Positions 19,502 to 30,641 of a stretch of DNA of 64,000 nucleotides are shown piece by piece (positions within the stretch are counted from its first letter, which is position 1; every line of letters begins with the position of its first letter). Both the position numbers and the translations under genes were made by a program. Under the pieces are notes generated by a model, which saw only the letters and a program-made list of their open reading frames with translations, made no database searches and was not told where the DNA came from. The DNA comes from Pseudomonas alcaliphila JAB1 (GTDB taxonomy: Bacteria; Pseudomonadota; Gammaproteobacteria; Pseudomonadales; Pseudomonadaceae), in assembly GCF_001941865.1 (NCBI RefSeq), contig NZ_CP016162.1, positions 1,922,001-1,986,000 of the forward strand, in the 5' to 3' direction.

Positions 19502-19918
19502 TCAGGTTCGGGCTGGACTGAAGCGCTGGCCCGAGATCGCAGGATGATAGAGCGGCTGGACCTTGTTGCCGGCTGGGTCCAGCAGGTGAAAGCTGCGCGC
19601 ACCGTCGCCATGGTCGAAGGGCCGATCCAGTAGCGTCACCCCTTGTGCCTTGAGGTACTGGTACCAGGCGTCCAGCTCCTCGACGCTGTCGACGATGAAA
19701 CCGTAGTGATCCACCAGCGCCACGCCGTGGCTCTCGGCATAAGCGCGGCCGAGCGACAGGTTGTCGTTGCCGCAGGTCAGGTAGACCAGGTCCTCGTTGG
19801 CGCGGTGCAGCAACTGCATGCCTAGCACGTCCACGTAGAAACGCTCGCACTCTTCCAGGTTGGGTACCAGCAGGGCCAGATGGCGTAGGCCATTGAGGCG
19901 CGATGGGCGTTCGAGCAT
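19502..19918 (-). CDS. VOC family (glyoxalase-like) protein
   Basis: This 138-residue vicinal-oxygen-chelate protein opens with LRHLALLVPNLEECERFYVDVLGM and ends with SFHLLDPAGNKVQPLYHP, the usual two beta-alpha-beta halves with potential metal ligands His and Glu. The start at 19918 (ATG) is preferred to a TTG five codons upstream because GGAG lies 10 bases before it. It is divergent from an ABM-domain gene across about 60 AT-rich bases. The reaction is unknown. Confidence 0.85.
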   Translation of the reverse strand: MLERPSRLNGLRHLALLVPNLEECERFYVDVLGMQLLHRANEDLVYLTCGNDNLSLGRAYAESHGVALVDHYGFIVDSVEELDAWYQYLKAQGVTLLDRPFDHGDGARSFHLLDPAGNKVQPLYHPAISGQRFSPART

Positions 19919-19930
19919 CTTTTTACACTC

Positions 19931-19950
19931 CAATATGTATACAATTATTT
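19931..19950. promoter_or_regulatory. AT-rich divergent promoter with TGTATACA palindrome
   Basis: The gap between the VOC and ABM genes is strikingly AT-rich for this genome and carries the perfect 8-bp palindrome TGTATACA (19936-19943). Similar inner halves occur in GntR/FCD-type operators. No GntR gene is adjacent, so this is only a candidate. Confidence 0.3.
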
Positions 19951-19979
19951 TTCAAATATAAAACATAATGGAGGTTGCC

Positions 19980-20282
19980 GTGTACGTGCTATTGCTCAAG
20001 ACCCAACTCAAGCCCGGCAGTTTCGGGGCGTTCATGGATGCCATGCGTGTCAATGCCGCCTCTTCGGTGCGCGATGAGCCGGGCTGCCTGACCTTCGACG
20101 TGATGCGTGACCGCAGTGATCCCGACCTGGTGTGGCTGTACGAGGTATACGTCGACGAGGCGGCTTTCGAGGCGCATACGCGAACCGCGCATTTCCTCGC
20201 CAGCCGGCCGCTGGTGGAACCACTGATCGAGCGTCAGGAGGCTATCGAAGCCGATATGCTGGCGCTCAATCCATCGCGCTGA
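19980..20282 (+). CDS. ABM-domain putative quinol monooxygenase
   Basis: This protein of about 100 residues with one ferredoxin-like ABM domain is of the YgiN type: VLLLKTQLKPGSFGAFMDAM, then DEPGCLTFDVMRD and LYEVYVDEAAFEAHTRTAHF. I prefer the GTG at 19980 because the apparent ATG at 19968 is itself part of the GGAGG ribosome site (ATGGAGG). Family members oxidise quinols without cofactor; the substrate here is unknown. It is divergent from the VOC gene and possibly shares its control. Confidence 0.8.
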   Translation: MYVLLLKTQLKPGSFGAFMDAMRVNAASSVRDEPGCLTFDVMRDRSDPDLVWLYEVYVDEAAFEAHTRTAHFLASRPLVEPLIERQEAIEADMLALNPSR

Positions 20283-20330
20283 AGTGAGGCTGCCCGTTGC
20301 ACCACTGGCCGCTGCGAAGGCTTGGCTCGG

Positions 20331-21035
20331 TCAGGCCGTGCCCTGTGCCATCTGCATATCCAGCACCCGGATACGGCCTGGCTCGGGGTAGTGCCAGTGC
20401 ACGTCCAGATCCCAGAAGCACGCGCCGTAGCGCCGCTCGGGCTGCGGCTGCTGGTAGGCCGGGCGCGGATCCTGCGCCAGGCACTGCTCGATCAGCTCCA
20501 CCAGCGGCTCGTTCAGGCGTTGCGCGTGCTGGTGCGCCAGGCGTAGGGCGTCATTCTGCCAATCCACGGCGATCAGGGGTGGTGGCGCGTCGGCCATGTC
20601 GTTGCGGGCATCGGCCACGGCGTCGGCGTACGGCACGTAAGGCTTGATATCCAGTACCGGCGTACCGTCGAGCAGGTCGATACCGGACAGGTGCAGGCGG
20701 CCTGGTTCCACTCGTTCCAGGCGTACCACGGACTGGCCGATGCCGTTGGGGCGATGGGTGGCGCGGGTGCTGAACACGCCTACCGCCTGGTTACCGCCCA
20801 GGCGTGGCGGGCGCACTTTCAGGCGCGGCTTGTCTTCCAGCGCCTGGTGAAAGAGAAACAGCAACCAGACATGGCTGACCTGTTCCAGGCCCTGCACGGC
20901 TTCGCCCTGATCGAAGGGCGGCAGCAGTTCCAGCACGCCGCGCGCGGCGGGCGCCAGGTGCGGCTGGCGAGGAATGGCGAATTTTTCCTTGAAGCAGGAG
21001 CGAACGATACCGACCGGAGAAACCAGATGCTGCAT
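20331..21035 (-). CDS. trmO: tRNA (N6-threonylcarbamoyladenosine37-N6)-methyltransferase TrmO
   Basis: This 234-residue protein of the UPF0066/TsaA family methylates t6A37 in tRNA-Thr using S-adenosylmethionine. It shows the N-terminal GIVRSCFKEKFAIPRQP, the core FSTRATHRPNGIGQSVV and LDIKPYVPYAD, all highly conserved in TrmO. The Met at 21035 gives the family start; the extension to 21128 is not conserved-looking. It is a cytosolic single-gene unit, reading toward the ABM gene from the right. Confidence 0.93.
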   Translation of the reverse strand: MQHLVSPVGIVRSCFKEKFAIPRQPHLAPAARGVLELLPPFDQGEAVQGLEQVSHVWLLFLFHQALEDKPRLKVRPPRLGGNQAVGVFSTRATHRPNGIGQSVVRLERVEPGRLHLSGIDLLDGTPVLDIKPYVPYADAVADARNDMADAPPPLIAVDWQNDALRLAHQHAQRLNEPLVELIEQCLAQDPRPAYQQPQPERRYGACFWDLDVHWHYPEPGRIRVLDMQMAQGTA

Positions 21036-21045
21036 GGCGTCCTGC

Positions 21046-21252
21046 TTAGCGTCTGTTGACGGGGGCGTCGTGTGCCACGCGGCAGCCGGCATCGCGGAAT
21101 GGGCCGGTGAAACGAATCCAGCCTTCACCAGGGCTGACCTGAGCGCAGGTCAGGTGGCCATCGATCTTGCTCTGCCAGAGAAAGAATGGTGCCGGCGCGG
21201 CGAAGCTGGGCAGGCTCAGGGCGAGCAGTGCGGTGAGCAGTAGGGTACGCAT
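21046..21252 (-). CDS. Small exported protein of unknown function
   Basis: This 68-residue protein has a clean signal peptide (MRTLLLTALLALSLPSFA, cleavage near residue 18) and a short mature part with two cysteines (LTCAQVSPG and DAGCRVAH) that could form a disulfide in the periplasm. It lies 10 bases upstream of trmO on the same strand. I do not recognise the family. Confidence 0.7.
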   Translation of the reverse strand: MRTLLLTALLALSLPSFAAPAPFFLWQSKIDGHLTCAQVSPGEGWIRFTGPFRDAGCRVAHDAPVNRR

Positions 21253-21295
21253 GATGGTGGTCTCCAGGGCGTGACGGACACAGCCTAACACGACC

Positions 21296-22006
21296 TCAGA
21301 AGCGTTCCTTATCGCCCAGATAGCGCCATTGCCCGACCGGCAACTTGGTCATGGGTACGCCGCCGATGCGGATGCGCTTCATGCCCAGCACCTTCAGGCC
21401 CAGCGCCGTACAGATCTGCCGCAGCAGGTCAGGGGCCGGATTCTTCAGCGCGAAGCGCAGGCGCTGTTCGCTCTGCCAGCTGGCCTTGCACGGCGGGAAC
21501 TGCGTGCCCTTGTGCAGCCAGCCTTTCTTCAGGCGCTCCAATGCGCTGGCGGGCACTTCGCCGGCTACTTCGACCAGGTATTCCTGCTCCAGCTTGGCGG
21601 CATCCTCGCGCAGCTTGCGTTGCGTTCGCCAGTCCTGGCTGAGCACTATCAGGCCGCTGGCACCGGTCTGCAGTGGCAGGCTCTGCTCCTGGCGCAGGAA
21701 GTGGCCATGCAGGACGCGTTGGGCGTGCGGGTCCTCTTCCCAGTGTCGTTCGCGCACCAGCAAGTGCTGCAACTGTGCGGCGTTGCAGCCAGTCGAGCCA
21801 TGCACCAGCAGGGTGACGGGCTCCACGGGGTCAAGGCGGGCATCGGGGTGCAATTCGACGCGCTGATCCTCGACCTTGAACTGCGGCGCTTCGACCACTT
21901 GGCCGTCCACCGTCACCCAGCCCCCTGCGATGTAAAGATCGGCTTCACGGCGCGAGCAACCGAACAGTTCGATGACGCGTTTGGACAGACGGGTGGCTTC
22001 GCTCAT
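21296..22006 (-). CDS. RsuA/RluF-like pseudouridine synthase homologue, catalytic Asp missing
   Basis: This 236-residue protein has an S4 domain (RLSKRVIELFGCSRREADLYIAGGWVTVDG) followed by a pseudouridine-synthase-like domain. Where RsuA/RluB/RluF enzymes read G-R-L-D-x-x-(S/T)-x-G-L, it reads LPLQTGASGLIVL, so the catalytic Asp appears as Gln. The rest, including the C-terminal GMKRIRIGGVPMTKLPVGQWR, is intact. It may bind RNA without modifying it. The start at 22006 was chosen over a Met nine codons upstream. Confidence 0.85.
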   Translation of the reverse strand: MSEATRLSKRVIELFGCSRREADLYIAGGWVTVDGQVVEAPQFKVEDQRVELHPDARLDPVEPVTLLVHGSTGCNAAQLQHLLVRERHWEEDPHAQRVLHGHFLRQEQSLPLQTGASGLIVLSQDWRTQRKLREDAAKLEQEYLVEVAGEVPASALERLKKGWLHKGTQFPPCKASWQSEQRLRFALKNPAPDLLRQICTALGLKVLGMKRIRIGGVPMTKLPVGQWRYLGDKERF

Positions 22007-22065
22007 GACTGGGCTCGACAAAAAGAAGGTCATTGTACCGGCAAGAAGCTGTGGTGCCGGGAAAG

Positions 22066-22093
22066 AAAAAGCCCCGCAGCATGCGGGGCTTTT
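22066..22093 (-). terminator. Terminator of rimO
   Basis: GCCCCGCA/TGCGGGGC forms an 8-bp stem with a 3-base loop, flanked by A5 on one side and T4 on the other. It lies 16 bases beyond the rimO stop and could also act on the opposite strand. Confidence 0.85.
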
Positions 22094-22108
22094 CAGGAGA
22101 GAGGTCGG

Positions 22109-23431
22109 TCAGACCAACTCGCCCCACATGTCGTACTCGTCGGCGTCGACGATACGTACACGCACCTTGTCGCCCGGCTTGACGTTGGGGGAGTCGATGA
22201 ACACGCTGCCGTCGATCTCCGGGGCGTCGGCCCAGGAGCGGGCCACGGCGCCTTCGCCGTCCACTTCGTCGATCAGCACGTCCATCTCCAGGCCGATCTT
22301 GGCCTGCAGACGTGCGCTGCTGATCGCCTGCTGGTGCGCCATGAAACGCTCCCAACGGTCCTGCTTGACGTCGTCAGGCACCACTTCCAGGCCCAGGTCG
22401 TTGGCGGGAGCGCCTTCTACAGGCGAATACTGGAAGCAGCCGACGCGGTCGAGCTGCGCTTCGGTCAGCCAGTCCAGCAGGTACTGGAAGTCTTCCTCGG
22501 TCTCGCCAGGGAAACCGACGATGAAGGTGGAGCGGATGGTCAGCTCCGGGCAGATCTCGCGCCACTTCTTGATGCGCGCCAGGGTCTTGTCTTCGAAGGC
22601 CGGGCGCTTCATCGACTTGAGGACTTTCGGGCTGGCGTGCTGGAAAGGAATGTCCAGGTACGGCAGCAGTTTGCCGGCGGCCATCAGCGGGATCACATCG
22701 TCGACGTTGGGGTAGGGGTAAACGTAGTGCAGACGCACCCACACGCCCATCGACGACAGCGCTTCGCACAGCTCGAGCATGCGCGTCTTCACCGGCTGGC
22801 CGTTCCAGAAGTCCAGCTTGTACTTCAGGTCGACGCCGTAGGCGCTGGTGTCCTGGCTGATCACCAGCAGCTCTTTCACGCCAGCTTTGACCAGGCGCTC
22901 GGCTTCGCTGAGCACATCGCCCACCGGACGGCTGACCAGCTTGCCGCGCATGGACGGAATGATGCAGAAACTGCAGGTATGGTTGCAGCCTTCGGAAATC
23001 TTCAAATAAGCGTAGTGGCGCGGGGTCAGCTTGATGCCCTGCGGCGGCACCAGGTCGATCAGCGGGTTGTGCTCGGTCTTCGGCGGGATGACTTGGTGTA
23101 CGGCGTTGACCACCTGCTCGTATTGCTGCGGGCCGGTGACGGCCAGCACGCTCGGGTGCACGTCGCGGATGCTGTCTTCGGCCACGCCCATGCAACCGGT
23201 GACAATCACCTTGCCGTTCTCCGCCAGCGCCTCACCGATGGCGTCCAGCGACTCGGCCTTGGCACTGTCGATGAAGCCACAGGTATTGACCACCACCACG
23301 TCGGCATCCTGGTAGGTCGGTACGATCTCGTAACCTTCCATGCGCAGCTGGGTCAGGATTCGCTCGGAGTCGACCGTCGCTTTTGGACAGCCAAGGGAGA
23401 CAAACCCTACTTTCGGTGTGGCGGTGGACAT
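22109..23431 (-). CDS. rimO: Ribosomal protein S12 methylthiotransferase RimO
   Basis: This 440-residue radical-SAM enzyme adds a methylthio group to Asp89 of ribosomal protein S12. It shows the N-terminal UPF0004 domain with three cluster cysteines ([24 protein letters not shown]), the radical SAM motif C-N-H-T-C-S-F-C near residue 145, and a C-terminal TRAM domain. Both 4Fe-4S clusters are therefore supported. It is a single-gene unit ended by a strong hairpin. Its promoter faces the broken cytochrome b561 gene. Confidence 0.96.
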   Translation of the reverse strand: MSTATPKVGFVSLGCPKATVDSERILTQLRMEGYEIVPTYQDADVVVVNTCGFIDSAKAESLDAIGEALAENGKVIVTGCMGVAEDSIRDVHPSVLAVTGPQQYEQVVNAVHQVIPPKTEHNPLIDLVPPQGIKLTPRHYAYLKISEGCNHTCSFCIIPSMRGKLVSRPVGDVLSEAERLVKAGVKELLVISQDTSAYGVDLKYKLDFWNGQPVKTRMLELCEALSSMGVWVRLHYVYPYPNVDDVIPLMAAGKLLPYLDIPFQHASPKVLKSMKRPAFEDKTLARIKKWREICPELTIRSTFIVGFPGETEEDFQYLLDWLTEAQLDRVGCFQYSPVEGAPANDLGLEVVPDDVKQDRWERFMAHQQAISSARLQAKIGLEMDVLIDEVDGEGAVARSWADAPEIDGSVFIDSPNVKPGDKVRVRIVDADEYDMWGELV

Positions 23432-23527
23432 GCGGGCTAACCTCTAAGGGCGCCTGGGTGGCGCCTCTGATCAAAAAGTGCGCAATTCTAGCGGCGCTTC
23501 GTGCGCTTGACCAGAGGCGCCTTCACC

Positions 23528-24070
23528 TCAATTACGTCCCGGCAGCATGCGCGTCAGGGTGTTATCGCGCGCCACGTAATGGTGGTACAGGCCGGCAATG
23601 GCGTGCAGGCCGATCAGCCAGTAACCGGCGGTGCCGGCCAGCTCGTGCAGTTCCTTGATCTGTCCGGCCAGTTCCTTGTCCGGACCGATCAGCGCGGGCA
23701 GCTCCAGGCCGAAGAAGGGGATGGGCTTGTCAGCGGCGCTGAGGATCAGCCAGCCGGCCAGCGGCGCGCCAATCATCAGTGCATACAGCGCCAGGTGCAT
23801 CAGCTTGGCAGGCAGGGCTTGCCAGGTCGGCAGCGGCGGCTCGATGGCTGGGGTCGGGCTGAGTGCGCGGGCCAGCAGACGCAGCCAGACCAGTGCGAAG
23901 ACGCTCAGGCCGAGCATGAAGTGCCACTACTTGAGCAGTTCGCGGGTTTCGCTACCCTTGGGAAAATTTCCTTTGAGCTCGATGCAGGCATAGACGACTG
24001 CGATCAGGATCAGCCAGTGCAGGCCGATGGAGAGGCTTCCATAGCGTGGTGAGGCGTTCTTCCGGTTCAT
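23528..24070 (-). pseudogene. Cytochrome b561 gene interrupted by an in-frame TAG
   Basis: From the ATG at 24070 the frame reads MNRKNASPRYGSLSIGLHWL... to ...RELLK, then TAG at 23929-23927 (codon 48), then continues without shift as WHFMLGLSVFALVWLRLL to a natural stop at 23528. The whole is 180 residues, the normal length of the diheme b561 family with four membrane helices. A single change (CAG to TAG, Gln expected before WH) explains it. The C-terminal 129-residue part alone could start at the internal ATG but lacks helix 1 and one haem ligand. Confidence 0.85.
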
Positions 24071-24170
24071 TCAGGCGTTCCTCGGTCAATGTCCTGCATC
24101 TGCAGCAGGCATTTCCAGCATAAGCCTGCTTGGCTTATGGACCGCTGAGGTAGATCAATGCCCGGAAACG

Positions 24171-24199
24171 AAAAAGGCCACTCGATTGAGTGGCCTTTA
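24171..24199 (-). terminator. Terminator after the left initiator tRNA
   Basis: AAAAAGGCCACTC-GATT-GAGTGGCCTTTAT is a 9-bp stem with A/T tails, 8 bases downstream of the tRNA 3' end on the minus strand. Confidence 0.85.
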
Positions 24200-24207
24200 T
24201 CTGAAGG

Positions 24208-24284
<77 letters not shown>

Positions 24285-24364
24285 TCGACAATTCTACGCT
24301 TACTTAATGCCCTGTCAATCGATTTGTTTCGTTTGATCGAAAAAGTTAATTTTTCGTCAAAGCA

Positions 24365-24392
24365 AAAAGGCCACTCATTGAGTGGCCTTTTC
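24365..24392 (-). terminator. Terminator between the two initiator tRNAs
   Basis: AAAAAGGCCACTCA-TTGAGTGGCCTTTT is nearly the same hairpin as at 24171. Each tRNA copy thus carries its own terminator, and the unit tRNA-plus-terminator looks duplicated. Confidence 0.85.
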
Positions 24393-24399
24393 GTGAAGC

Positions 24400-24476
<77 letters not shown>

Positions 24477-24620
24477 TCTGTGGGTCGGCATTCTACAGCC
24501 AGAAGCTTGGCTGTCAACCGCTAATTGCAAGAAAAGTGTTTTCAACTCAGATGCTTAGCGTTAAACAACTGTTAGACTTCCTAGCTCCAGGCCAGGCTGG
24601 ACGAGGCTTACGAGGGTGTT

Positions 24621-25673
24621 GTGCGCAAGATAATCCACGTCGACTGCGACTGCTTCTACGCCGCCATCGAGATGCGTGACGACCCGAGTCTGGCCAGTCG
24701 TCCGCTGGCCGTCGGCGGTTCGGCGGACCGACGTGGGGTGATTGCCACCTGCAACTACGAGGCGCGTGCCTATGGTGTGCGTTCGGCGATGTCGTCGCGG
24801 CATGCGCTGAAGTTGTGCCCGGATCTTCTGATCGTCAAGCCGCGCTTCGAGGTGTACCGCTCGGTCTCGCGTGACATTCACGGCATCTTTCGTCAGTTCA
24901 CCGACCTGATCGAGCCGCTGTCGTTGGACGAGGCCTATCTGGATGTCAGCGACTCGGCGCATTTTGCCGGCAGCGCCACGCGCATCGCCCAGGAAATTCG
25001 CCGTCGTGTGGCGCAGGAGCTGCACATCACCGTGTCGGCTGGTGTCGCGCCGAACAAGTTCCTGGCCAAGATCGCCAGCGACTGGCGCAAACCCAACGGG
25101 TTGTTCGTGATTACCCCGGATCAGGTCGATGATTTCGTCGCAGAGTTGCCTGTGAACAAGCTGCATGGCGTCGGCAAGGTCACGGCTGACAAGCTGACGC
25201 GCTTAGGGATTCGCACCTGTCTGGATCTGCGCGACTGGAACAAGCTGGCACTGGTGCGCGAGTTCGGCAGTTTCGGTGAGCGCTTGTGGCGCCTGGCCCA
25301 CGGCATAGACGAACGTGCCGTGCAGGTTGACAGCCGCCGCCAGTCGTTGAGCGTGGAGCACACCTACGATCAGGATCTACCGGATCTGCAGAGCTGCCTG
25401 GAGAAACTGCCGGCGCTGCTCGAGGAGATGAACGGCCGCCTGCAGCGTCTGGACGCCAGCTATCGACCGGACAAGCCTTTCGTCAAAGTGAAGTTTCATG
25501 ATTTCACCCAGACCACGCTGGAGCAGGCGGGTGCCAGTCGGGATCTGGAAAGCTACCGGCTATTGCTGAGCAACGCGTTCGCCCGTGGCGACAAGCCGGT
25601 GCGCCTGCTCGGGGTGGGCGTCAGGCTGCATGATCTGCGCGGGCGGCAGGAGCAACTGGAGCTGTTTGCGTAG
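24621..25673 (+). CDS. dinB: DNA polymerase IV (Y-family translesion polymerase)
   Basis: This 350-residue error-prone polymerase has the catalytic acidic residues in HVDCDCFYAAIE (residues 6-17) and SLDEAYLDVS (about 100), the helix-hairpin-helix LHGVGKVTADKL near 180, a little-finger domain, and a C-terminal QLELFA that is the canonical beta-clamp binding peptide. The start is a GTG at 24621. I looked for a LexA box in the upstream 140 bases and saw no convincing CTGT-N8-ACAG. Confidence 0.95.
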   Translation: MRKIIHVDCDCFYAAIEMRDDPSLASRPLAVGGSADRRGVIATCNYEARAYGVRSAMSSRHALKLCPDLLIVKPRFEVYRSVSRDIHGIFRQFTDLIEPLSLDEAYLDVSDSAHFAGSATRIAQEIRRRVAQELHITVSAGVAPNKFLAKIASDWRKPNGLFVITPDQVDDFVAELPVNKLHGVGKVTADKLTRLGIRTCLDLRDWNKLALVREFGSFGERLWRLAHGIDERAVQVDSRRQSLSVEHTYDQDLPDLQSCLEKLPALLEEMNGRLQRLDASYRPDKPFVKVKFHDFTQTTLEQAGASRDLESYRLLLSNAFARGDKPVRLLGVGVRLHDLRGRQEQLELFA

Positions 25674-25680
25674 TTGCTGT

Positions 25681-25893
25681 TGTGGGAGGGGCTTTAGCAG
25701 GCTGTTGAAAAACTACCTGCGTTGCCATTGCTGCGTTAAAAACAGGCTCAAAATGCTCATTTACAGCTCGTAAACTCCGCTTTTTCGCCTGTTTTTGCCT
25801 TGCACTGGCTGCCTCGCCTACGTTTTTCAACGGCCTGTTAGCCGCGATCATCGATAAAGACGTCGCCGCTGAAGCGCCTCCCACAGGGTATTC
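25681..25893. repeat. REP palindrome interrupted by a MITE-like element
   Basis: GTGGGAGGGGCTTTAG at the left and CCGCGATCATCG...GTCGCCGCTGAAGCGCCTCCCACAG at the right join into one ordinary REP palindrome if the 25698-25837 element and one copy of TTAG are removed. This shows the empty target site directly. Confidence 0.75.
25698..25837. mobile_element. MITE-like element, 140 bp, TTAG target duplication
   Basis: The ends CAGGCTGTTGAAAAAC and GTTTTTCAACGGCCTG are 16-bp terminal inverted repeats with one mismatch. TTAG flanks both sides (25694-25697 and 25838-25841), a YTAR-type 4-bp duplication as made by IS5-family transposases. It has no coding capacity. The centre holds AATGCTCATTTACA-N4-GTAAACTC (25752-25777), which is shared with the element at 40978. 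Confidence 0.85.
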
Positions 25894-25904
25894 ACGCGGC
25901 TCGA

Positions 25905-26303
25905 TCACTGCGGCCAGAGGCGAATCGGCTTGCCGGTGGCCGGCCACAGCTGCAACTGGCCGATGTCGTTGAAGTCCCAGCGCTGCACTTCAGTCAGTGC
26001 GGCGAGGAAGCGCTGCTCCTGCTCCATCAACGAGGGCGCGCACATCTTGCGGGTGCTGCCTGGGGTTTCGAAACGGACGGCGTCATCCTTCAGCGTGTAA
26101 CCGGCGAACCAGTGGTTGCAGCCGGCATGCCCGTGAGCGCGACCGTCAGCGGCAAAGGTGACGGTCAGGTGGCTGCGGTCGATCAGTGGGCGTTCGCCGA
26201 TCCATTCCACCTGGTAGCTGCGTTCGGTTTCCAGCTGTGGTGCGTCGCTGGCGCAGCCGACCAAGGTGGCGGTGAGCAGGGCAAGGGGCAGGGCGCGGTA
26301 CAT
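25905..26303 (-). CDS. META domain lipoprotein
   Basis: This 132-residue protein has a lipoprotein signal peptide ending in LVGC (Cys at about 16) and a META/HslJ-like domain with HAGCNHWFAGYTL and PGSTRKMCAP. It is expected to be anchored in a membrane facing the periplasm. The role of META proteins is not well defined; some relate to heat or novobiocin tolerance. The start at 26303 gives a standard signal peptide; the longer frame to 26420 does not. It lies 4 bases after the next gene on the same strand, so they likely form one operon. Confidence 0.83.
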   Translation of the reverse strand: MYRALPLALLTATLVGCASDAPQLETERSYQVEWIGERPLIDRSHLTVTFAADGRAHGHAGCNHWFAGYTLKDDAVRFETPGSTRKMCAPSLMEQEQRFLAALTEVQRWDFNDIGQLQLWPATGKPIRLWPQ

Positions 26304-26307
26304 GGTG

Positions 26308-26739
26308 TCAGGCCTCCTGGCAGGTACGGCATAGGTGTCGGCCTGCGTCGTTGCGCCAGCCAAGCTCGGCGATACGGGCTTCGGCGGCTGGCGCTTGCGC
26401 GGCTTTGCCGAGCGCGGCATCGACGGCGAATTCGAAATCCAGCTGCTTGCCGCAGCTGTCGCAGTTCACCTGCCAGTTGTGAATGGCCAGCTCCTTGAAC
26501 TGCGGGCCCTTGCACACGGCCAGCCATTGGCCGGGCGGGTTGATCAGGTGGCGAACCTTCTCCACTTCCAGGCGCATGTGCAGGTCGCGACTGCCCTTGA
26601 GGGTGACCAGCAGCACGTCATTGGCCTGGATCGAGCCACCGTTGCCGGTGACCTGGTAGCGGCCCGGCGCCAGTGCGCGGCATTCGGTGAGGGTGTGTTG
26701 CGGGTTGAGCAGGGAATAACGGAAATCGTGTTCGGCCAT
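26308..26739 (-). CDS. Conserved protein with two C-x2-C pairs
   Basis: This 143-residue soluble protein has no family name I can give. It contains CDSC near residue 93 and CRTC near residue 138 close to the C-terminus, a spacing suited to one zinc site. The N-terminal half, including GGSIQANDVLLVTL and MRLEVEKVRHLINP, looks like a small beta barrel. It is followed after 4 bases by the META lipoprotein gene. Confidence 0.7.
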   Translation of the reverse strand: MAEHDFRYSLLNPQHTLTECRALAPGRYQVTGNGGSIQANDVLLVTLKGSRDLHMRLEVEKVRHLINPPGQWLAVCKGPQFKELAIHNWQVNCDSCGKQLDFEFAVDAALGKAAQAPAAEARIAELGWRNDAGRHLCRTCQEA

Positions 26740-26766
26740 GGGTCCTCCAGATCAGCCGGCATGCTA

Positions 26767-27762
26767 TCACGCGCCGGCCTTGACCTCATTGCTTGGCCGG
26801 CCGGCGAGCCAGGCGGCGATGTTGTTCAGGGTGGTGCGGGCGATGGCGTCGAGCGCTTCGTGGGTGAGAAAGGCCTGGTGTGCGGTGACGATGACGTTGG
26901 GAAAGCTCAGCAGGCGGGCCAGGGTGTCGTCCTGCAATGGCAGGTCGGAGTGATCCTCGAAGAACAGTTCCGATTCCTCCTCGTAGACGTCCAGGCCCAG
27001 GTAGCCGAGCTGGCCGCTTTTCAGCGCCTTGATCAGTGCCGGCGCGTCGACCAGCGCGCCGCGGCCAGTGTTGATCAGCATCGCGCCACGTTTCATCTGG
27101 GCCAGACGCGCAGCATCTATCAAGTGGTAGCTGTCGTCGGTCAGCGGGCAGTGCAGGCTGAGGATGTCGCTGCTGGCGATCACTTCGTCCAGTGGTGCCT
27201 GGCGTGCGCCGAGGTCACCGAGCCCGGTCAACGGGAACGGATCGTGGATCAGTACCTGGCAACCGAAGCCATGCATGATGCGGGCGAATACCTGGCCGAT
27301 CTTGCCACCGCCAACCACGCCGACGGTCTTGCCGTACAAGTCGAAGCCGGTCAGGCCATGCAGGGAAAAATCCCCCTCGCGGGTGCGGTTGAACGCGCGG
27401 TGGATGCGCCTGTTCAGCGCCAGCACCAGGGCCACGGCGTGTTCGGCTACGGCATGCGGCGAATAGGCCGGTACCCGTACCACTGGCAGACCGAGGCGCA
27501 GCGCGGCTGTCAGGTCGACATGGTTGTAGCCGGCCGAGCGTAAGGCGATCAGGCGCGTGCCTCCGGCGGCCAACTGTTCCAGTACCGGCGCTGACAGGTC
27601 GTCGTTGATGAAGGCGCAGACCACTTCGCTGCCTTTGGCCAGGGCCACGCTGTCGTGGGTCAGGCGCGCTTCATGAAACTGCAGGTGCCAATCGGGCGAG
27701 CCGTTTGCTGCCAGGAAGGACTCGCGGTCGTAGGTTTTGCTGCTGAACAGGCAGATACGCAT
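26767..27762 (-). CDS. ldhA: D-lactate dehydrogenase (2-hydroxyacid dehydrogenase)
   Basis: This 331-residue enzyme reduces pyruvate to D-lactate with NADH. It has the Rossmann motif GVVGGGKIGQVFARIMHGFG near residue 150 and the catalytic Arg/Glu/His set of the family (NTGRGALVDAPAL, DVYEEE, TAHQAFLT). The start MRICLFSSKTYDRESF is typical of fermentative LdhA. It begins 9 bases after the gacS stop on the same strand, an arrangement I recall from P. aeruginosa PA0927-PA0928. Confidence 0.93.
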   Translation of the reverse strand: MRICLFSSKTYDRESFLAANGSPDWHLQFHEARLTHDSVALAKGSEVVCAFINDDLSAPVLEQLAAGGTRLIALRSAGYNHVDLTAALRLGLPVVRVPAYSPHAVAEHAVALVLALNRRIHRAFNRTREGDFSLHGLTGFDLYGKTVGVVGGGKIGQVFARIMHGFGCQVLIHDPFPLTGLGDLGARQAPLDEVIASSDILSLHCPLTDDSYHLIDAARLAQMKRGAMLINTGRGALVDAPALIKALKSGQLGYLGLDVYEEESELFFEDHSDLPLQDDTLARLLSFPNVIVTAHQAFLTHEALDAIARTTLNNIAAWLAGRPSNEVKAGA

Positions 27763-27771
27763 GGCACTTCC

Positions 27772-30522
<2,751 letters not shown>

Positions 30523-30596
30523 GGCGTTCCTCCTTAATGACATCTGGGCAGTGTAGCGATTCAGCGCGGCGGAATCTGTAGGTGAGCGATTGTCGT

Positions 30597-30625
30597 TTAG
30601 TAGGTAGAATTGTTCTCATTCTGCA
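30597..30625 (+). promoter_or_regulatory. Possible Fur box upstream of the pirR-like gene
   Basis: AGAATTGTTCTCATTCTG matches the 19-base Fur consensus at 11 positions by eye. It lies about 20-40 bases before the response regulator, which heads an iron-uptake-type gene group. It is a weak match and rests on context. Confidence 0.35.
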
Positions 30626-30641
30626 TCTTCGGTTTCTCTCC

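Noticed and set aside
18909..19547. Frame running through the 3' repeat array
   Set aside because: It is in another frame of the chemoreceptor and reads the tandem repeats as a repeated peptide; the DNA duplication explains it and there is no start signal.
24500..24620. LexA box before dinB
   Set aside because: AACTGTTAGACTTCC only vaguely resembles half a site; no CTGT-N8-ACAG is present.
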